A stretch of 64,000 bases of DNA from Variovorax beijingensis. Its GTDB lineage: Bacteria; Pseudomonadota; Gammaproteobacteria; Burkholderiales; Burkholderiaceae_C. Positions 49,571 to 58,889 of this stretch are shown here, piece by piece. The stretch is from contig NZ_RXFQ01000001.1 of the NCBI RefSeq assembly GCF_003951285.1, forward strand, positions 496,001 to 560,000. The letters run 5' to 3'. Each line of letters starts with the position of its first letter. Positions within the stretch are counted from its first letter, which is position 1. The position numbers and the translations under genes are program-made. The notes under the pieces were generated by a model. The model saw only the letters and a list, made by a program, of their open reading frames with translations, had not been told where the DNA came from and made no database searches.

Positions 49571-49639
49571 TTTTCGGCCCGCACTTTGAAGCACTATCCA
49601 TGCCAAATCATCCGTGTTAACCCTTGTTTGTGGGTTTTT

Positions 49640-49656
49640 CTGAAACAAATTTTCAG
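49640..49656. promoter_or_regulatory. candidate RpiR operator, site 2 (near ridA)
   Basis: CTGAAACAAATTTTCAG is a perfect 6-bp inverted repeat around five bases, sharing GAAA-x-AAATTTTC with site 1. The dyad centres are 84 bp apart, about eight helical turns. It lies 54 bp before the ridA start. Confidence 0.55.
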
Positions 49657-49709
49657 ATTGGATCGATACTCGCGACCTGCTTTTCTTTCAATCTTTTCAG
49701 GAGTTCTCC

Positions 49710-50099
49710 ATGCCGCTCGAATACCTCGGCGCCCCGCCCGTCGCCTCGGACCGCCAGGCCCGCCCCTTCTCCCCGGCCGTGCGCGCCGGCGATTTCATCT
49801 ACGTGTCGGGCCAGGTGCCGGCCAATGCCGAGGGCGAGATCGTGGTGGGCGGCATCGAGGCGCAGACGCGCCAGGTGATGGAAAACCTGAAGAAGGTGCT
49901 GGCACTGGCCGGCGCCACGCTCGACGACGTCTGCAAGAGCACCGTCTGGCTGCAGGACGCGCGCGACTTTGGTGCCTTCAACCGCATCTACATGAGCTAC
50001 TTCGGTGACAACAAGCCGGCGCGCTCGACCACCGAGGCGCGGCTGATGGTCGACGCCAAGGTCGAGATCGACGTGGTGGCCTACAAGCCCAAGGCCTGA
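49710..50099 (+). CDS. RidA-family enamine/imine deaminase
   Basis: A 129-residue RidA/YjgF protein: FSPAVRAGDFIYVSGQVP, QTRQVMENLKKVLALAGA, and the active-site arginine region ARSTTEARL followed by VEIDVVAYK. RidA hydrolyses reactive 2-aminoacrylate and related enamines to keto acids. GGAG 6 nt upstream supports the start. Divergent from the D-amino-acid operon, it fits as the step after the PLP dehydratase. It is tail-to-tail with the ClpP-like gene, with no gap. Confidence 0.9.
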   Translation: MPLEYLGAPPVASDRQARPFSPAVRAGDFIYVSGQVPANAEGEIVVGGIEAQTRQVMENLKKVLALAGATLDDVCKSTVWLQDARDFGAFNRIYMSYFGDNKPARSTTEARLMVDAKVEIDVVAYKPKA

Positions 50100-50696
50100 T
50101 CAGGCATGCAGCTCGGTCTTGCGCTGGATGATGCGCGAGACCAGGCCGTACTCGACCGCCTCCGCGGCCGAGAGCCAGCGGTCGCGCTCGATGTCGGCCA
50201 GCACCACGTCGATGGGTTTGCCGGTTTCCCGCGCGATCTCGTGCGCAATGCGGTGCCGGGCCTTGATGATTTCCTGCGCCTGGATCGCGATGTCGGTCGC
50301 CTGTCCGCCCGCGCCGCCGCTGGGCTGGTGGATCAGGAAGCGGGTGTTCGGCAGGCACACGCGCCGCTCGCGCGGCACCGCCAGGTACAGGTGCGTGGCG
50401 GCGCTGCCCACCCATCCGGTGCCGATCATGTTCACCGGCGCGGAGATGAAGCGCACGATGTCGTGAATCGCATCGCCCGACTCCAGGTGGCCGCCGGGCG
50501 AACTCACCAGGATGTCGATGGGTTTGTCCGCGCTGTCGGCGTCCAGGGCGATGAGCCTGCGCGTCACGTCGGCAGCCACCGAATCGGTGATGCTGCCGAA
50601 GATCAGCAGCGTGCGCGACTTGAAGGCTTTTTCTTCGAGGTACGAATTGCGCGGCTCGGCGGTGGCCGCGGGTGGGGTGTCGTCGTCGGTTTCCAT
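50100..50696 (-). CDS. ClpP-like serine protease subunit
   Basis: A 198-residue ClpP/crotonase-fold protein. The catalytic triad is readable: Ser in GWVGSAATHL, His in LIHQPSGG, Asp in ERDRWLSAAEA. It differs from housekeeping ClpP around the serine (VGSAAT rather than AASMG) and has no ClpX or ClpA gene beside it. The ATG at 50696 gives the family N-terminus (IDILVSSPGG downstream); AGGAG lies 12 nt upstream. Whether it works with a Clp ATPase is unknown. Confidence 0.8.
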   Translation of the reverse strand: METDDDTPPAATAEPRNSYLEEKAFKSRTLLIFGSITDSVAADVTRRLIALDADSADKPIDILVSSPGGHLESGDAIHDIVRFISAPVNMIGTGWVGSAATHLYLAVPRERRVCLPNTRFLIHQPSGGAGGQATDIAIQAQEIIKARHRIAHEIARETGKPIDVVLADIERDRWLSAAEAVEYGLVSRIIQRKTELHA

Positions 50697-50790
50697 GATG
50701 AAGAAGCGCTCCTGTGATTGCACGGCCTCGTGCCGCGCAGGCGAACAGTTTCGCGACATTGCATGCGCCGTGGCAAGCGGCATCGGCGAA

Positions 50791-51460
<670 letters not shown>

Positions 51461-51468
<8 letters not shown>

Positions 51469-52717
51469 AGCGCAATGCCTCGGCGGGGTTGACGCGGCTC
51501 GCGCGCCAGCTGGGATACAGCGTTGCAAGAAAAGCCAGGACCAGCGAAATGATCGCGATCGGCATGATGTCGCTGCGCTGCGGATCGCTCGGCATCTTGC
51601 TGATCAGGTAGATGTCCTTGGGCAGGAAGCTCGCGTGGAACAGCTGCTCGAGGGCCGGCACGATCACGTCGATGTTGTAGGCAATGCCCAGCCCCAGCAG
51701 CAGCCCGGCCACCGTGCCGATCACGCCAACCATCGCCCCCTGCACCACGAAGATGCCCATGATGCTGCGCGGCGAACTGCCCAGCGTGCGCAAGATGGCG
51801 ATGTCGGCGCGCTTGTCGGTCACCGTCATGACCAGCGTGGACACCAGGTTGAAGGCGGCCACCGCCACGATGAGCGTGAGGATGATGAACATCATGCGTT
51901 TCTCGACCTGCACGGCCGCAAACCAGGTCTTGTTCTGGCGCGTCCAGTCGCGGATGAGGAACTGGCCCGGCAGCGTGACGGCCATCTGGTCGGCCACTTC
52001 GCGCGCCTCGTTCAGGTCCTTGAGCTTGATGCGGATGCCGGTCGGGCCTTCGAGCCGGAACACGCGCTGGGCGTCTTCCGCATGGATCATCGCCAGCGCC
52101 GAGTCGTATTCGTAGTGGCCCGAATCGAAGGTGCCCACCACGGTGAACTGCTTGAGCCGCGGCACCACGCCGGCCGGCGTGACCTGGCCGCCCGGCGCCA
52201 CCAGCGTGACCTGGTCGCCCGGCTGCACGAACAGCGAGCGCGCCAGCTCGCCGCCGAGCACGATGCCGAACTCGCCCGGCACCAGCTTGTCGAGCGTGCC
52301 CTTCTGCGCCGTGGTGGCGATGTCGGTCACCTCGGGTTCGAGCTTGGGCACGATGCCGCGCACCAGCGTGCCCTTCATGTCCTCGCCGCGCGCAATGAGC
52401 GCCTGCGTGGCAATGAAGGGCGCCGCGCCGATCACCTCGGGGTTCTTGCGGGCGGCGGCCATGATGGCGTCGATGTCGGGCAGGGCCTGGCCGTCGCGCG
52501 ACAAAATTTCGATGTGCGACACCACGCCGAGCATGCGGTCGCGCACCTCCTTCTGGAAGCCGTTCATCACACTGAGCACGATGATCAGCGCCGCCACCCC
52601 CAATGCGATGCCGAGCATCGACACGCCGGAGATGAACGAGATGAAGCCGTTGCGCCGCGTCGCCCGGCCTGCGCGCGTGTAGCGCCAGCCGAGCTTCAGT
52701 TCATAAGGAAGTCGCAT
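51461..52717 (-). CDS. lolC: LolC/LolE-family lipoprotein-releasing permease
   Basis: A 418-residue FtsX/MacB-fold permease with an N-terminal helix ([20 protein letters not shown]), a large periplasmic domain and three C-terminal helices ([20 protein letters not shown] and two more). One permease gene accompanies lolD here, as in many betaproteobacteria where LolC/E merged into one homodimer-forming protein. It is divergent from the RpfE-like gene. Confidence 0.9.
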
Positions 52718-52791
52718 ATTTATCAGTTATTCCCAACGCGCTTCGGGCGGCGTTTCATCCCGGGATTGTGGCATCCCGGACAATAGAGGGA

Positions 52792-53760
52792 ATGGCCGAA
52801 CCTTCCCCACGTCACTTGTTGATCCCCTTTGCCGGCCGCGGTTCCCCGGCGTGCCGCGCGGCACTGCCCACGCTTCGGCTTCCCAATCTCGAAGCGCTGC
52901 TCTCGCGGCTCTCGCTCGCAGAGGCCGATACGCAGGACGAAAGCACGCGCTCGCCGCCCCATGAACGGGCGCTGGCCCGGGCGCGGGGCATTTCCGCACC
53001 CGACGGCTGCATTCCCTGGGCCGCGCTGGAAGCCCGGCAGGCCGGCATCGCCGAACCCGGCGACCGCGAAGGCTGGGGCCTGGTCTCGCTGTGCAACTGG
53101 CAGGTGGGCATCGACGACGTGGTGCTCGGCGACCCGGCCGCGATCGAGATCGACGCCGCCGAATCGGCCGCGCTGCTGGCCGCCGCCCATCCCTTCTTCG
53201 AGGAAGACGGCATCGCGCTGCACCCTTCCCCCACACCCGGCCGCTGGCTCGCGCGCGCGCACATCTTCGAGGGACTGGCCACGGCCTCCATCGACCGCGC
53301 GGTGGGCCACCCGATCTCGCAGTGGTCGCCGCTGGCCGAAGCCGCGCGGCCGCTGCGCCGCCTCCAGAACGAAATGCAGATGCTGCTCTACACCCAGCGC
53401 GTGAACGACGACCGCGCCGCGCGCGGCGTGCCGCCGATCAACTCCTTCTGGCTCAGCGGCACCGGCGCCCTGGAAGCCGGCGCGCCCCCGGCCGACACCG
53501 CCGCGCCGACCGTGAGCGACGCGCTGCGCGTGGCCGCGCTGCGCGACGACGGCCTGGGCTGGGCCGAAGCCTGGCAGGCACTGGACGCGGGCCCCATCGC
53601 CGGCCTGCTGGCCGACTACACCGCCGGCGCCGACGTCACGCTCACGCTGTGCGGCGACCGCACCGCGCAGCGCTATGCAGTGCAGCAGCGCGGGCTGGCG
53701 CGCTGGGCCAGGAGTCTGTTCGACCGGCCGCGCGCCGCCAGCGTCCTGGAGGCCCTGTGA
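52792..53760 (+). CDS. RpfE-like protein (phosphoglycerate-mutase-like annotation), unknown role
   Basis: A 322-residue soluble protein: HLLIPFAGRGSPACRAALP at the start and GVPPINSFWLSGTGAL near residue 220, matching the RpfE-type family often labelled phosphoglycerate mutase, though no metal-site motifs of iPGM are visible. In Xanthomonas the homologue lies beside recJ in the rpf cluster, as here. It overlaps recJ by 4 bp (GTGA). Biochemical role not known to me. Confidence 0.75.
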   Translation: MAEPSPRHLLIPFAGRGSPACRAALPTLRLPNLEALLSRLSLAEADTQDESTRSPPHERALARARGISAPDGCIPWAALEARQAGIAEPGDREGWGLVSLCNWQVGIDDVVLGDPAAIEIDAAESAALLAAAHPFFEEDGIALHPSPTPGRWLARAHIFEGLATASIDRAVGHPISQWSPLAEAARPLRRLQNEMQMLLYTQRVNDDRAARGVPPINSFWLSGTGALEAGAPPADTAAPTVSDALRVAALRDDGLGWAEAWQALDAGPIAGLLADYTAGADVTLTLCGDRTAQRYAVQQRGLARWARSLFDRPRAASVLEAL

Positions 53761-55478
53761 AGATCATCGCCCGCGAAATTCCGCCCCGCACGGTCTGGGC
53801 GCTCGAGCAGGCCGGCGTGCATCCGCTGCTGGCCCGCCTGTTCGCCGCGCGCGGCGTGCTGGCCAAGGACGAGCTCGACGACGGCCTGGCGCGCCTGCTG
53901 CCGCCCGACACGCTGCACGGCACGCGCGAGGCCGCGGTGCTGCTGGCCGACGCGATGGCACAGGACAAGCGCCTGTGCATCGTGGCCGATTACGACTGCG
54001 ACGGCGCCACCGCCTGCGCCGTTGCGGTACGCGGCCTGCGCCTGCTCGGCGCAAAGAGCGTGAGCTACCTGGTGCCCGACCGCGTGGTCGACGGCTACGG
54101 CCTCACACCGCCGATTGCCGAGCGCGTGGCCGACAGCGGCGCCGACATGCTGATCACCGTCGACAACGGCATCGCCAGCGTCGAGGGCGTGGCCGCCGCC
54201 AAGGCGCGCGGCCTGCAGGTGCTGGTCACCGACCACCACCTGCCCGGCCCCGAGCTGCCGGCCGCCGACGTGCTGGTGAATCCCAACCAGCCCGGCTGCG
54301 GCTTCGAGAGCAAGAGCATCGCCGGCGTCGGCGTGATGTTCTACGTGCTGCTGGCGCTGCGCTCCGAGCTGCGCGCGCGCGGCGTCTTCACCGCGGCCGC
54401 GCAGCCCAAGCTCGACGTGCTGCTCCCGCTGGTCGCGCTCGGCACCGTGGCCGACGTGGTGAAGCTCGACGCCAACAACCGCCGCCTGGTGGCGCAGGGC
54501 CTGCGGCGCATCCGCGCCGGCGCGCTGCCCGCGGGCATCGCGGCGCTGTTCAAGGCCGCGGGGCGCAACGCCGCGGTGGCCACCACCTTCGACTTCGGCT
54601 TTGCGCTCGGCCCGCGCATCAACGCGGCCGGCCGGCTCGCCGACATGACGCTGGGCATCGAATGCCTGCTGACCGACGACGCCGGCCGCGCCGACGAGCT
54701 CGCGCGCATGCTCGACGGCATCAACCGCGAGCGGCGCGACATCGAGGGCGGCATGCGCGACCAGGCGCTGCTGCTCGCCGAATCGCTGTTCGGCGCCTCC
54801 GCCGATGGCAGCGAGGCACCGCCCGCGGCCATCAGCGTGTTCGATGCCGACTTCCACGAAGGCGTGGTCGGCATCGTGGCCTCGCGCATCAAGGACCGCT
54901 TCCACCGCCCGACCTTCGTCTTTGCCGCCAGCGGCGCGCCCGGCAAGGAGCACGAGCTCAAGGGCTCGGGCCGGTCGATTCCGGGCTTCCATCTGCGCGA
55001 TGCGCTCGACCTGGTGGCCAAGCGCCATCCGGGCGTGCTGCTGCGCTTCGGCGGCCATGCCATGGCCGCCGGCTGCACCGTGGCGCGCGAGAAGTTCGAG
55101 GTGTTCGAGCGAGCGCTGGCCGAGGTCGCGCACGAATGGCTGGCCGCCTCCGCGCTCACGCGCCAGATCGAAACGGATGGCCCGATCGCGCGCGAGTACA
55201 TGCGCATCGACCTGGTCGACACGCTCCACCGCGAAGTGTGGGGCCAGGGCTTTGCCCCACCCACCTTCAGCGAGGAAGTCGAAGTGGTATCGCAGCGCCT
55301 CGTGGGCGAGAAGCACCTGGCGCTCAAGCTGCGGCACCAGGGGCAGCCGGTCGACGGCATCTGGTTCGGCCACACCGAACCGCTGCCCGCGCGCGTGAAG
55401 CTCGCCTTCAGGCTCGACGCCGACGAATGGCAGGGCGTGCGCCGCGTGCGCTTCCTGGTCGAAGGGGCAGAAATTTAG
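53757..55478 (+). CDS. recJ: RecJ, single-stranded-DNA-specific exonuclease
   Basis: A 573-residue DHH-family nuclease. Motifs include VADYDCDGATA, TVDNGI, VTDHHLPGPELP with the DHH triplet, and the DHHA1-domain GSGRSIPGFHLRDAL with RFGGHAMAAG. RecJ degrades 5' single-stranded ends in recombination and mismatch repair. The start is a GTG at 53757. The 92-nt repeat begins immediately after its stop. Confidence 0.94.
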   Translation: MKIIAREIPPRTVWALEQAGVHPLLARLFAARGVLAKDELDDGLARLLPPDTLHGTREAAVLLADAMAQDKRLCIVADYDCDGATACAVAVRGLRLLGAKSVSYLVPDRVVDGYGLTPPIAERVADSGADMLITVDNGIASVEGVAAAKARGLQVLVTDHHLPGPELPAADVLVNPNQPGCGFESKSIAGVGVMFYVLLALRSELRARGVFTAAAQPKLDVLLPLVALGTVADVVKLDANNRRLVAQGLRRIRAGALPAGIAALFKAAGRNAAVATTFDFGFALGPRINAAGRLADMTLGIECLLTDDAGRADELARMLDGINRERRDIEGGMRDQALLLAESLFGASADGSEAPPAAISVFDADFHEGVVGIVASRIKDRFHRPTFVFAASGAPGKEHELKGSGRSIPGFHLRDALDLVAKRHPGVLLRFGGHAMAAGCTVAREKFEVFERALAEVAHEWLAASALTRQIETDGPIAREYMRIDLVDTLHREVWGQGFAPPTFSEEVEVVSQRLVGEKHLALKLRHQGQPVDGIWFGHTEPLPARVKLAFRLDADEWQGVRRVRFLVEGAEI

Positions 55479-55570
55479 CTCGCCCCCAGGCTTTGCGCAC
55501 TTCGTGTCGCTACTCCCTCCCCCTACCGGGAGCAACACCAGCGGCCCGGCAAAGCCGGTTCCGCGGTGTT
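55479..55570 (+). repeat. 92-nt intergenic element with terminal hairpin, full copy
   Basis: It starts the base after the recJ stop codon, sense to recJ. Its internal hairpin uses CTCCC/GGGAG, and the terminal hairpin at 55534-55570 reads AACACC-A-GCGG-C-CCGGC-AAA-GCCGG-TT-CCGC-GGTGTT. Length is identical to the copy at 30745-30836, and the two differ mainly at paired positions. Confidence 0.88.
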
Positions 55571-55690
55571 TCTGGAAGGGGTCGAGACTTTTCGGGGTCA
55601 GCCTCCGTGGGCGTGCATTCGGGACGGATTCCTACGCGGGCCGCGCGGCGGCGTTCTACGGTTGTCTTTCACATGCAGGAGCCCATGCAC

Positions 55691-56704
55691 ATGACATCGA
55701 CCACCGCATCCCCCGCAAAATCCGCCAAGTCCCGCGGGGCGGCCCGCACGGCCACGCGGCAGCGGACCGTTCAACGCGCGCAGGACGCGAAGGACAGCGC
55801 CAAGCCTGCCGCCAAGAAAACCAGCCCACCCGCGCAGGCCGGGCCGCGGCCTCAGCCGGCCAATCCGATGCCGGCACAGCACTTGAGCAAGCCCGGGCTC
55901 GAAGCCGACATGGCGCTGCGCCCGCGCTTCGAAGCACCGGACTACAAGGGCAGCGGCAAGCTCGAAGGCATGGCGGCCCTGGTGACCGGCGGCGATTCCG
56001 GCATCGGGCGTGCCGTGGCGCTGCTCTATGCCCGTGAAGGCGCCGACGTCGCCATCGCCTACCTGGAAGAAGACGAGGACGCCGAGGAAACCCGGCGCCA
56101 CGTGGAGGCCGAAGGCGCACGCTGCATCCTCATCAGGGGCGACGTCTGCGATCCGGCGTTCTGCCGCGACGCGGTCGACCAGACGATCGAGGCCTTCGGC
56201 AAGCTCGACATCCTGGTGAACAACGCGGCCTTCCAGCTGCACGCGGCGTCCATCGAGGACATCACCGACGAGCGCTTCGAACTCACGCTCAGGACCAATG
56301 TCTTCGGCTATTTCCAGATGGCGCGCGCCGCGGTGCCGCACCTGGGCCAGGGCGCTTCGATCATCAATACCGGCTCGGTCACCGGGCTGGAGGGCAGCGC
56401 GCACCTGCTCGACTATTCGACCACCAAGGGCGCGATCCACGCCTTCACCAAGTCGCTGGCCAGCAACCTGCTGCCCAAGGGCATCCGGGTGAACGCGGTG
56501 GCGCCCGGGCCGGTGTGGACGCCGCTGAATCCCGCCGACAGCCCGCCCGGGAAGATCAAGGATTTCGGCAAGAAAACCGACCTGCAAAGGCCCGCGCAGC
56601 CGGAAGAGCTCTCGCCTGCCTACGTGTTCCTGGCCGCGCCGAGCTGCGCCAGCTACATCACCGGCATCGTGCTGCCGGTCACCGGCAGCGTGGGCGCCGT
56701 CTGA
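55691..56704 (+). CDS. SDR-family oxidoreductase with basic N-terminal extension (YghA-like)
   Basis: A 337-residue SDR. A lysine/alanine/proline-rich tail (1-~90; AKSAKSRGAARTATRQ) precedes the Rossmann core: VTGGDSGIGRAV near residue 98, NNAAFQ, Ser in NTGSVTG and Tyr/Lys in DYSTTKGA. Length and layout resemble E. coli YghA and general-stress SDRs. The ATG at 55691 is favoured among three nearby because AGGAG lies 9 nt upstream. Its 3' end overlaps the convergent DUF1275 gene by 26 bp. Confidence 0.85.
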   Translation: MTSTTASPAKSAKSRGAARTATRQRTVQRAQDAKDSAKPAAKKTSPPAQAGPRPQPANPMPAQHLSKPGLEADMALRPRFEAPDYKGSGKLEGMAALVTGGDSGIGRAVALLYAREGADVAIAYLEEDEDAEETRRHVEAEGARCILIRGDVCDPAFCRDAVDQTIEAFGKLDILVNNAAFQLHAASIEDITDERFELTLRTNVFGYFQMARAAVPHLGQGASIINTGSVTGLEGSAHLLDYSTTKGAIHAFTKSLASNLLPKGIRVNAVAPGPVWTPLNPADSPPGKIKDFGKKTDLQRPAQPEELSPAYVFLAAPSCASYITGIVLPVTGSVGAV

Positions 56705-57467
56705 ATGCGGCCAGCAGCTTCTGCAGCGGCCTGGAGCGCGGCACGTCCTCCATGAGCGGCGGGATGGAGATGGCCAGCAGCAGCGCCGCCAGCGGCACCA
56801 CGCAGACGAAGCCGATGTAGTTGAAACCGAGCGCGCCGACGGTGCCGCCCAGCACGAACATGCCGATCAGCCCGCCCGCCATCTGCATCCGGCGGCGGTT
56901 GTGGCGCACCATCGCATGTGCCGGCGTGGCATGCCGGTTCCAATAGAGCAGCTTGCCCAGTTCCATGCCCACGTCGGTGATGTTGCCCGTCATGTGGGTG
57001 GTGCGGACGCTGCCGCCGGAGGTCTTGGAGCCGACGGCGTTCTGCAGGCCCATGATGAACGACAGCAGCAGCACCGTGAGCGGAACGGCAAACGGCGTCG
57101 GCCAGGTCAGCGTGATGGCGCCCATCAATCCGAACGGGAACATGAGCGCGGCTTCCAGCAGCAGCGGCACCGCATAGACGCTGCGCAGGCGGTGCTGGCG
57201 GCCCCAGTTCACGAGAATGGCGCAGACCGCCGCACCCGACAGAAAGGCGAGGATGGCGCCCAGCGCATTCAGCAGCAGCTTGGTATTGCCCAGCACCAGC
57301 CCGTCCGCGAACTGCGACGCGAAGCCCGTCATGTGCGAGGTGTACATGTGCAGCACCAGGAACCCGCCCGCATTCACGGCGCCGGCATTGAAGGCCAGCA
57401 GCAGGCCGAGCACCCGGTTGGTGGAGGGCGCGCGGTGGCGGTGGGTAAGGAAGCGTAGTCTGCGCAT
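56679..57467 (-). CDS. DUF1275 (YoaK-type) membrane protein
   Basis: A 262-residue protein with about six helices. Duplicated signature segments are visible: NAGGFLVLHMYTSHMTGFAS near residue 32 and SGGSVRTTHMTGNITDVG near 160. Family members are described as possible small-molecule transporters; function here is unknown. It is transcribed away from the YXWGXW gene across 158 bp. Confidence 0.82.
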   Translation of the reverse strand: MRRLRFLTHRHRAPSTNRVLGLLLAFNAGAVNAGGFLVLHMYTSHMTGFASQFADGLVLGNTKLLLNALGAILAFLSGAAVCAILVNWGRQHRLRSVYAVPLLLEAALMFPFGLMGAITLTWPTPFAVPLTVLLLSFIMGLQNAVGSKTSGGSVRTTHMTGNITDVGMELGKLLYWNRHATPAHAMVRHNRRRMQMAGGLIGMFVLGGTVGALGFNYIGFVCVVPLAALLLAISIPPLMEDVPRSRPLQKLLAAFRRRPRCR

Positions 57468-57583
57468 CGGCGTGCAACTTGCGCCTGAACTCTAGCACCC
57501 GGACGAACGTATGGCCGAGGCCCATCGACCGCGTTTGCTCTACCGGCCGCCCCAAGGGAATGTGCTGATTACACTTTCCCGCC

Positions 57584-57602
57584 GGTCTGCGTTGTGCAGA
57601 CC
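57584..57602. promoter_or_regulatory. perfect 7-bp inverted repeat upstream of the YXWGXW gene
   Basis: GGTCTGC-GTTGT-GCAGACC lies 23 bp before the ATG at 57626. It could be a dyad operator or a 5'-UTR hairpin. No regulator is encoded next to it. Confidence 0.4.
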
Positions 57603-57625
57603 TGTACACACGTTCAAGGGTTTCA

Positions 57626-58033
57626 ATGAAAGTCTCAACTCTCCTGGCCGCGGCCGTACTCGCGGCGTCGGCCTTGCCCGCCGCGGCGCAGGTTTCGGTT
57701 CACATCAACGTGCCCGGCCTGATCCAGGTGGCGCCTCCCGCGCCGCGCTACGAACCCATGCCGGGACCGAGAGCCGGCCAGGTGTGGGTGCCCGGGCACT
57801 GGCAATGGAACGAACGCGCCTACGTCTGGCGCTCGGGCTACTGGCAGGCGGCACGGCCCGACTACGCATATGCGCCGGGCCGCTGGGTACAGGCGGACGG
57901 CGGATGGCGATGGATGGAGGGCAACTGGCGCCGCGCGAAACCGCAACATCGCCACGCCGATCACGACGATCATCCAGGCGGCGGTGGCGGATACCACTGC
58001 CCACCGGGACAGGCCAAGAAGGGACGCTGCTGA
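57626..58033 (+). CDS. secreted YXWGXW-repeat protein
   Basis: A 135-residue protein with a signal peptide (MKVSTLLAAAVLAASALPAAAQ). Aromatic YxWGxW-like repeats follow: VWVPGHWQWNERAYVWRSGY, then YAPGRWVQADGGWRWMEGNW. A histidine/glycine-rich tail with two cysteines ends the protein. Such small exported proteins are common in betaproteobacteria, with unknown function; the His-rich tail suggests metal contact, which is inference. Confidence 0.8.
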   Translation: MKVSTLLAAAVLAASALPAAAQVSVHINVPGLIQVAPPAPRYEPMPGPRAGQVWVPGHWQWNERAYVWRSGYWQAARPDYAYAPGRWVQADGGWRWMEGNWRRAKPQHRHADHDDHPGGGGGYHCPPGQAKKGRC

Positions 58034-58126
58034 TCTTCAGCAGCGAGGATGAAGGATGAAAGTAGCGGACAGATCGCCGCTTCTTTCTTGCCCGGTCAGC
58101 GCGAGTGCTTTCCGGTATGTTCGATA

Positions 58127-58202
58127 TGGTGCCGCTTGTCGGAATCGAACTGACGACCTTCCGCTTACAAGGCGGGTGCTCTACCAACTGAGCTAAAGCG
58201 GC
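58127..58202 (-). tRNA. tRNA-Thr, anticodon TGT
   Basis: On the minus strand the 76-nt gene reads from GCCGCTT to AAGCGGC-A-CCA. The acceptor stem is perfect, the D-arm has GCTC-AGTTGGTA-GAGC, the anticodon loop is CTTGTAA (anticodon TGT) and the T-loop TTCGATT. The 3' CCA is encoded. Identity elements fit threonine. Confidence 0.95.
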
Positions 58203-58254
58203 ACGGATTCTCTTGCGGGATTTTAACGGTGCGGTGTGCGTTGGCTGCCTGCGG

Positions 58255-58848
58255 CTACTTCACACGCTTGAGCGACGGGCGGCTGCCACCGCCTGCGGGC
58301 GGGCGCGGCGGCTCATCGGCGGGGTCGGTGGGCGAGCCGGCGTCGTCGCCGACATCGACCATTTCGTCCGCGTCTTCACCCGTCACCAGGTGGACGATCT
58401 TGCCGGCATCGCCTTCGGTACCGCGCGACGCGTCGCGCAGCGGCATGCGCGCAGGCCCCTGGGGCGAGGAAGGCGCGCCGGCCGCCGGGGACGGCCCGCC
58501 GCTCTCGGTGCCATTGCCGGCAGGTACCGGAGCGGGAAACGCCATGCCCTGCCCGTTCTCGCGCGCGTAGATCGCAATCACGCGGCCCACGGGCACGACG
58601 ATCTCGCGCGCACTGCCCGCGAAGCGGGCCTTGAACTCGATGAAATCGTTGCCGAGCTTGAGCGAACTGGTCGCGTCGAAGCTGATGTTCAGCACGATCT
58701 CGCCGTTCTTCACGTACTCGCGCGGCACCTGGACGGTGTCGTCGACCTGCACCGCGACATAGGGCGTGAACCCGTTGTCGGTGCACCATTCGTACAGCGC
58801 CCGGATGAGATACGGGCGGGTGGAGGACGACTCGAGCGCGTTGATCAT
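58255..58848 (-). CDS. sspB: SspB, ClpXP specificity-enhancing factor
   Basis: A 197-residue protein. The N-terminal domain (TRPYLIRALYEWCTDNGFTP, GEIVLNISFDATSSLKLG) matches SspB, which delivers ssrA-tagged proteins to ClpXP. A long proline/glycine/acidic linker follows. The canonical C-terminal ClpX-binding tail is short; the end reads SRPSLKRVK. It lies 41 bp after sspA on the same strand. Confidence 0.9.
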   Translation of the reverse strand: MINALESSSTRPYLIRALYEWCTDNGFTPYVAVQVDDTVQVPREYVKNGEIVLNISFDATSSLKLGNDFIEFKARFAGSAREIVVPVGRVIAIYARENGQGMAFPAPVPAGNGTESGGPSPAAGAPSSPQGPARMPLRDASRGTEGDAGKIVHLVTGEDADEMVDVGDDAGSPTDPADEPPRPPAGGGSRPSLKRVK

Positions 58849-58889
58849 GAAAGACGGCGAAAAACGGTGGAAGCAGGCACGCAGCTTAC

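Noticed and set aside
53675..55690. A long frame running through recJ into the SDR gene
   Set aside because: Only the last 337 codons encode the SDR; the part before 55691 is a shadow of recJ plus the repeat element, and a ribosome site precedes 55691.
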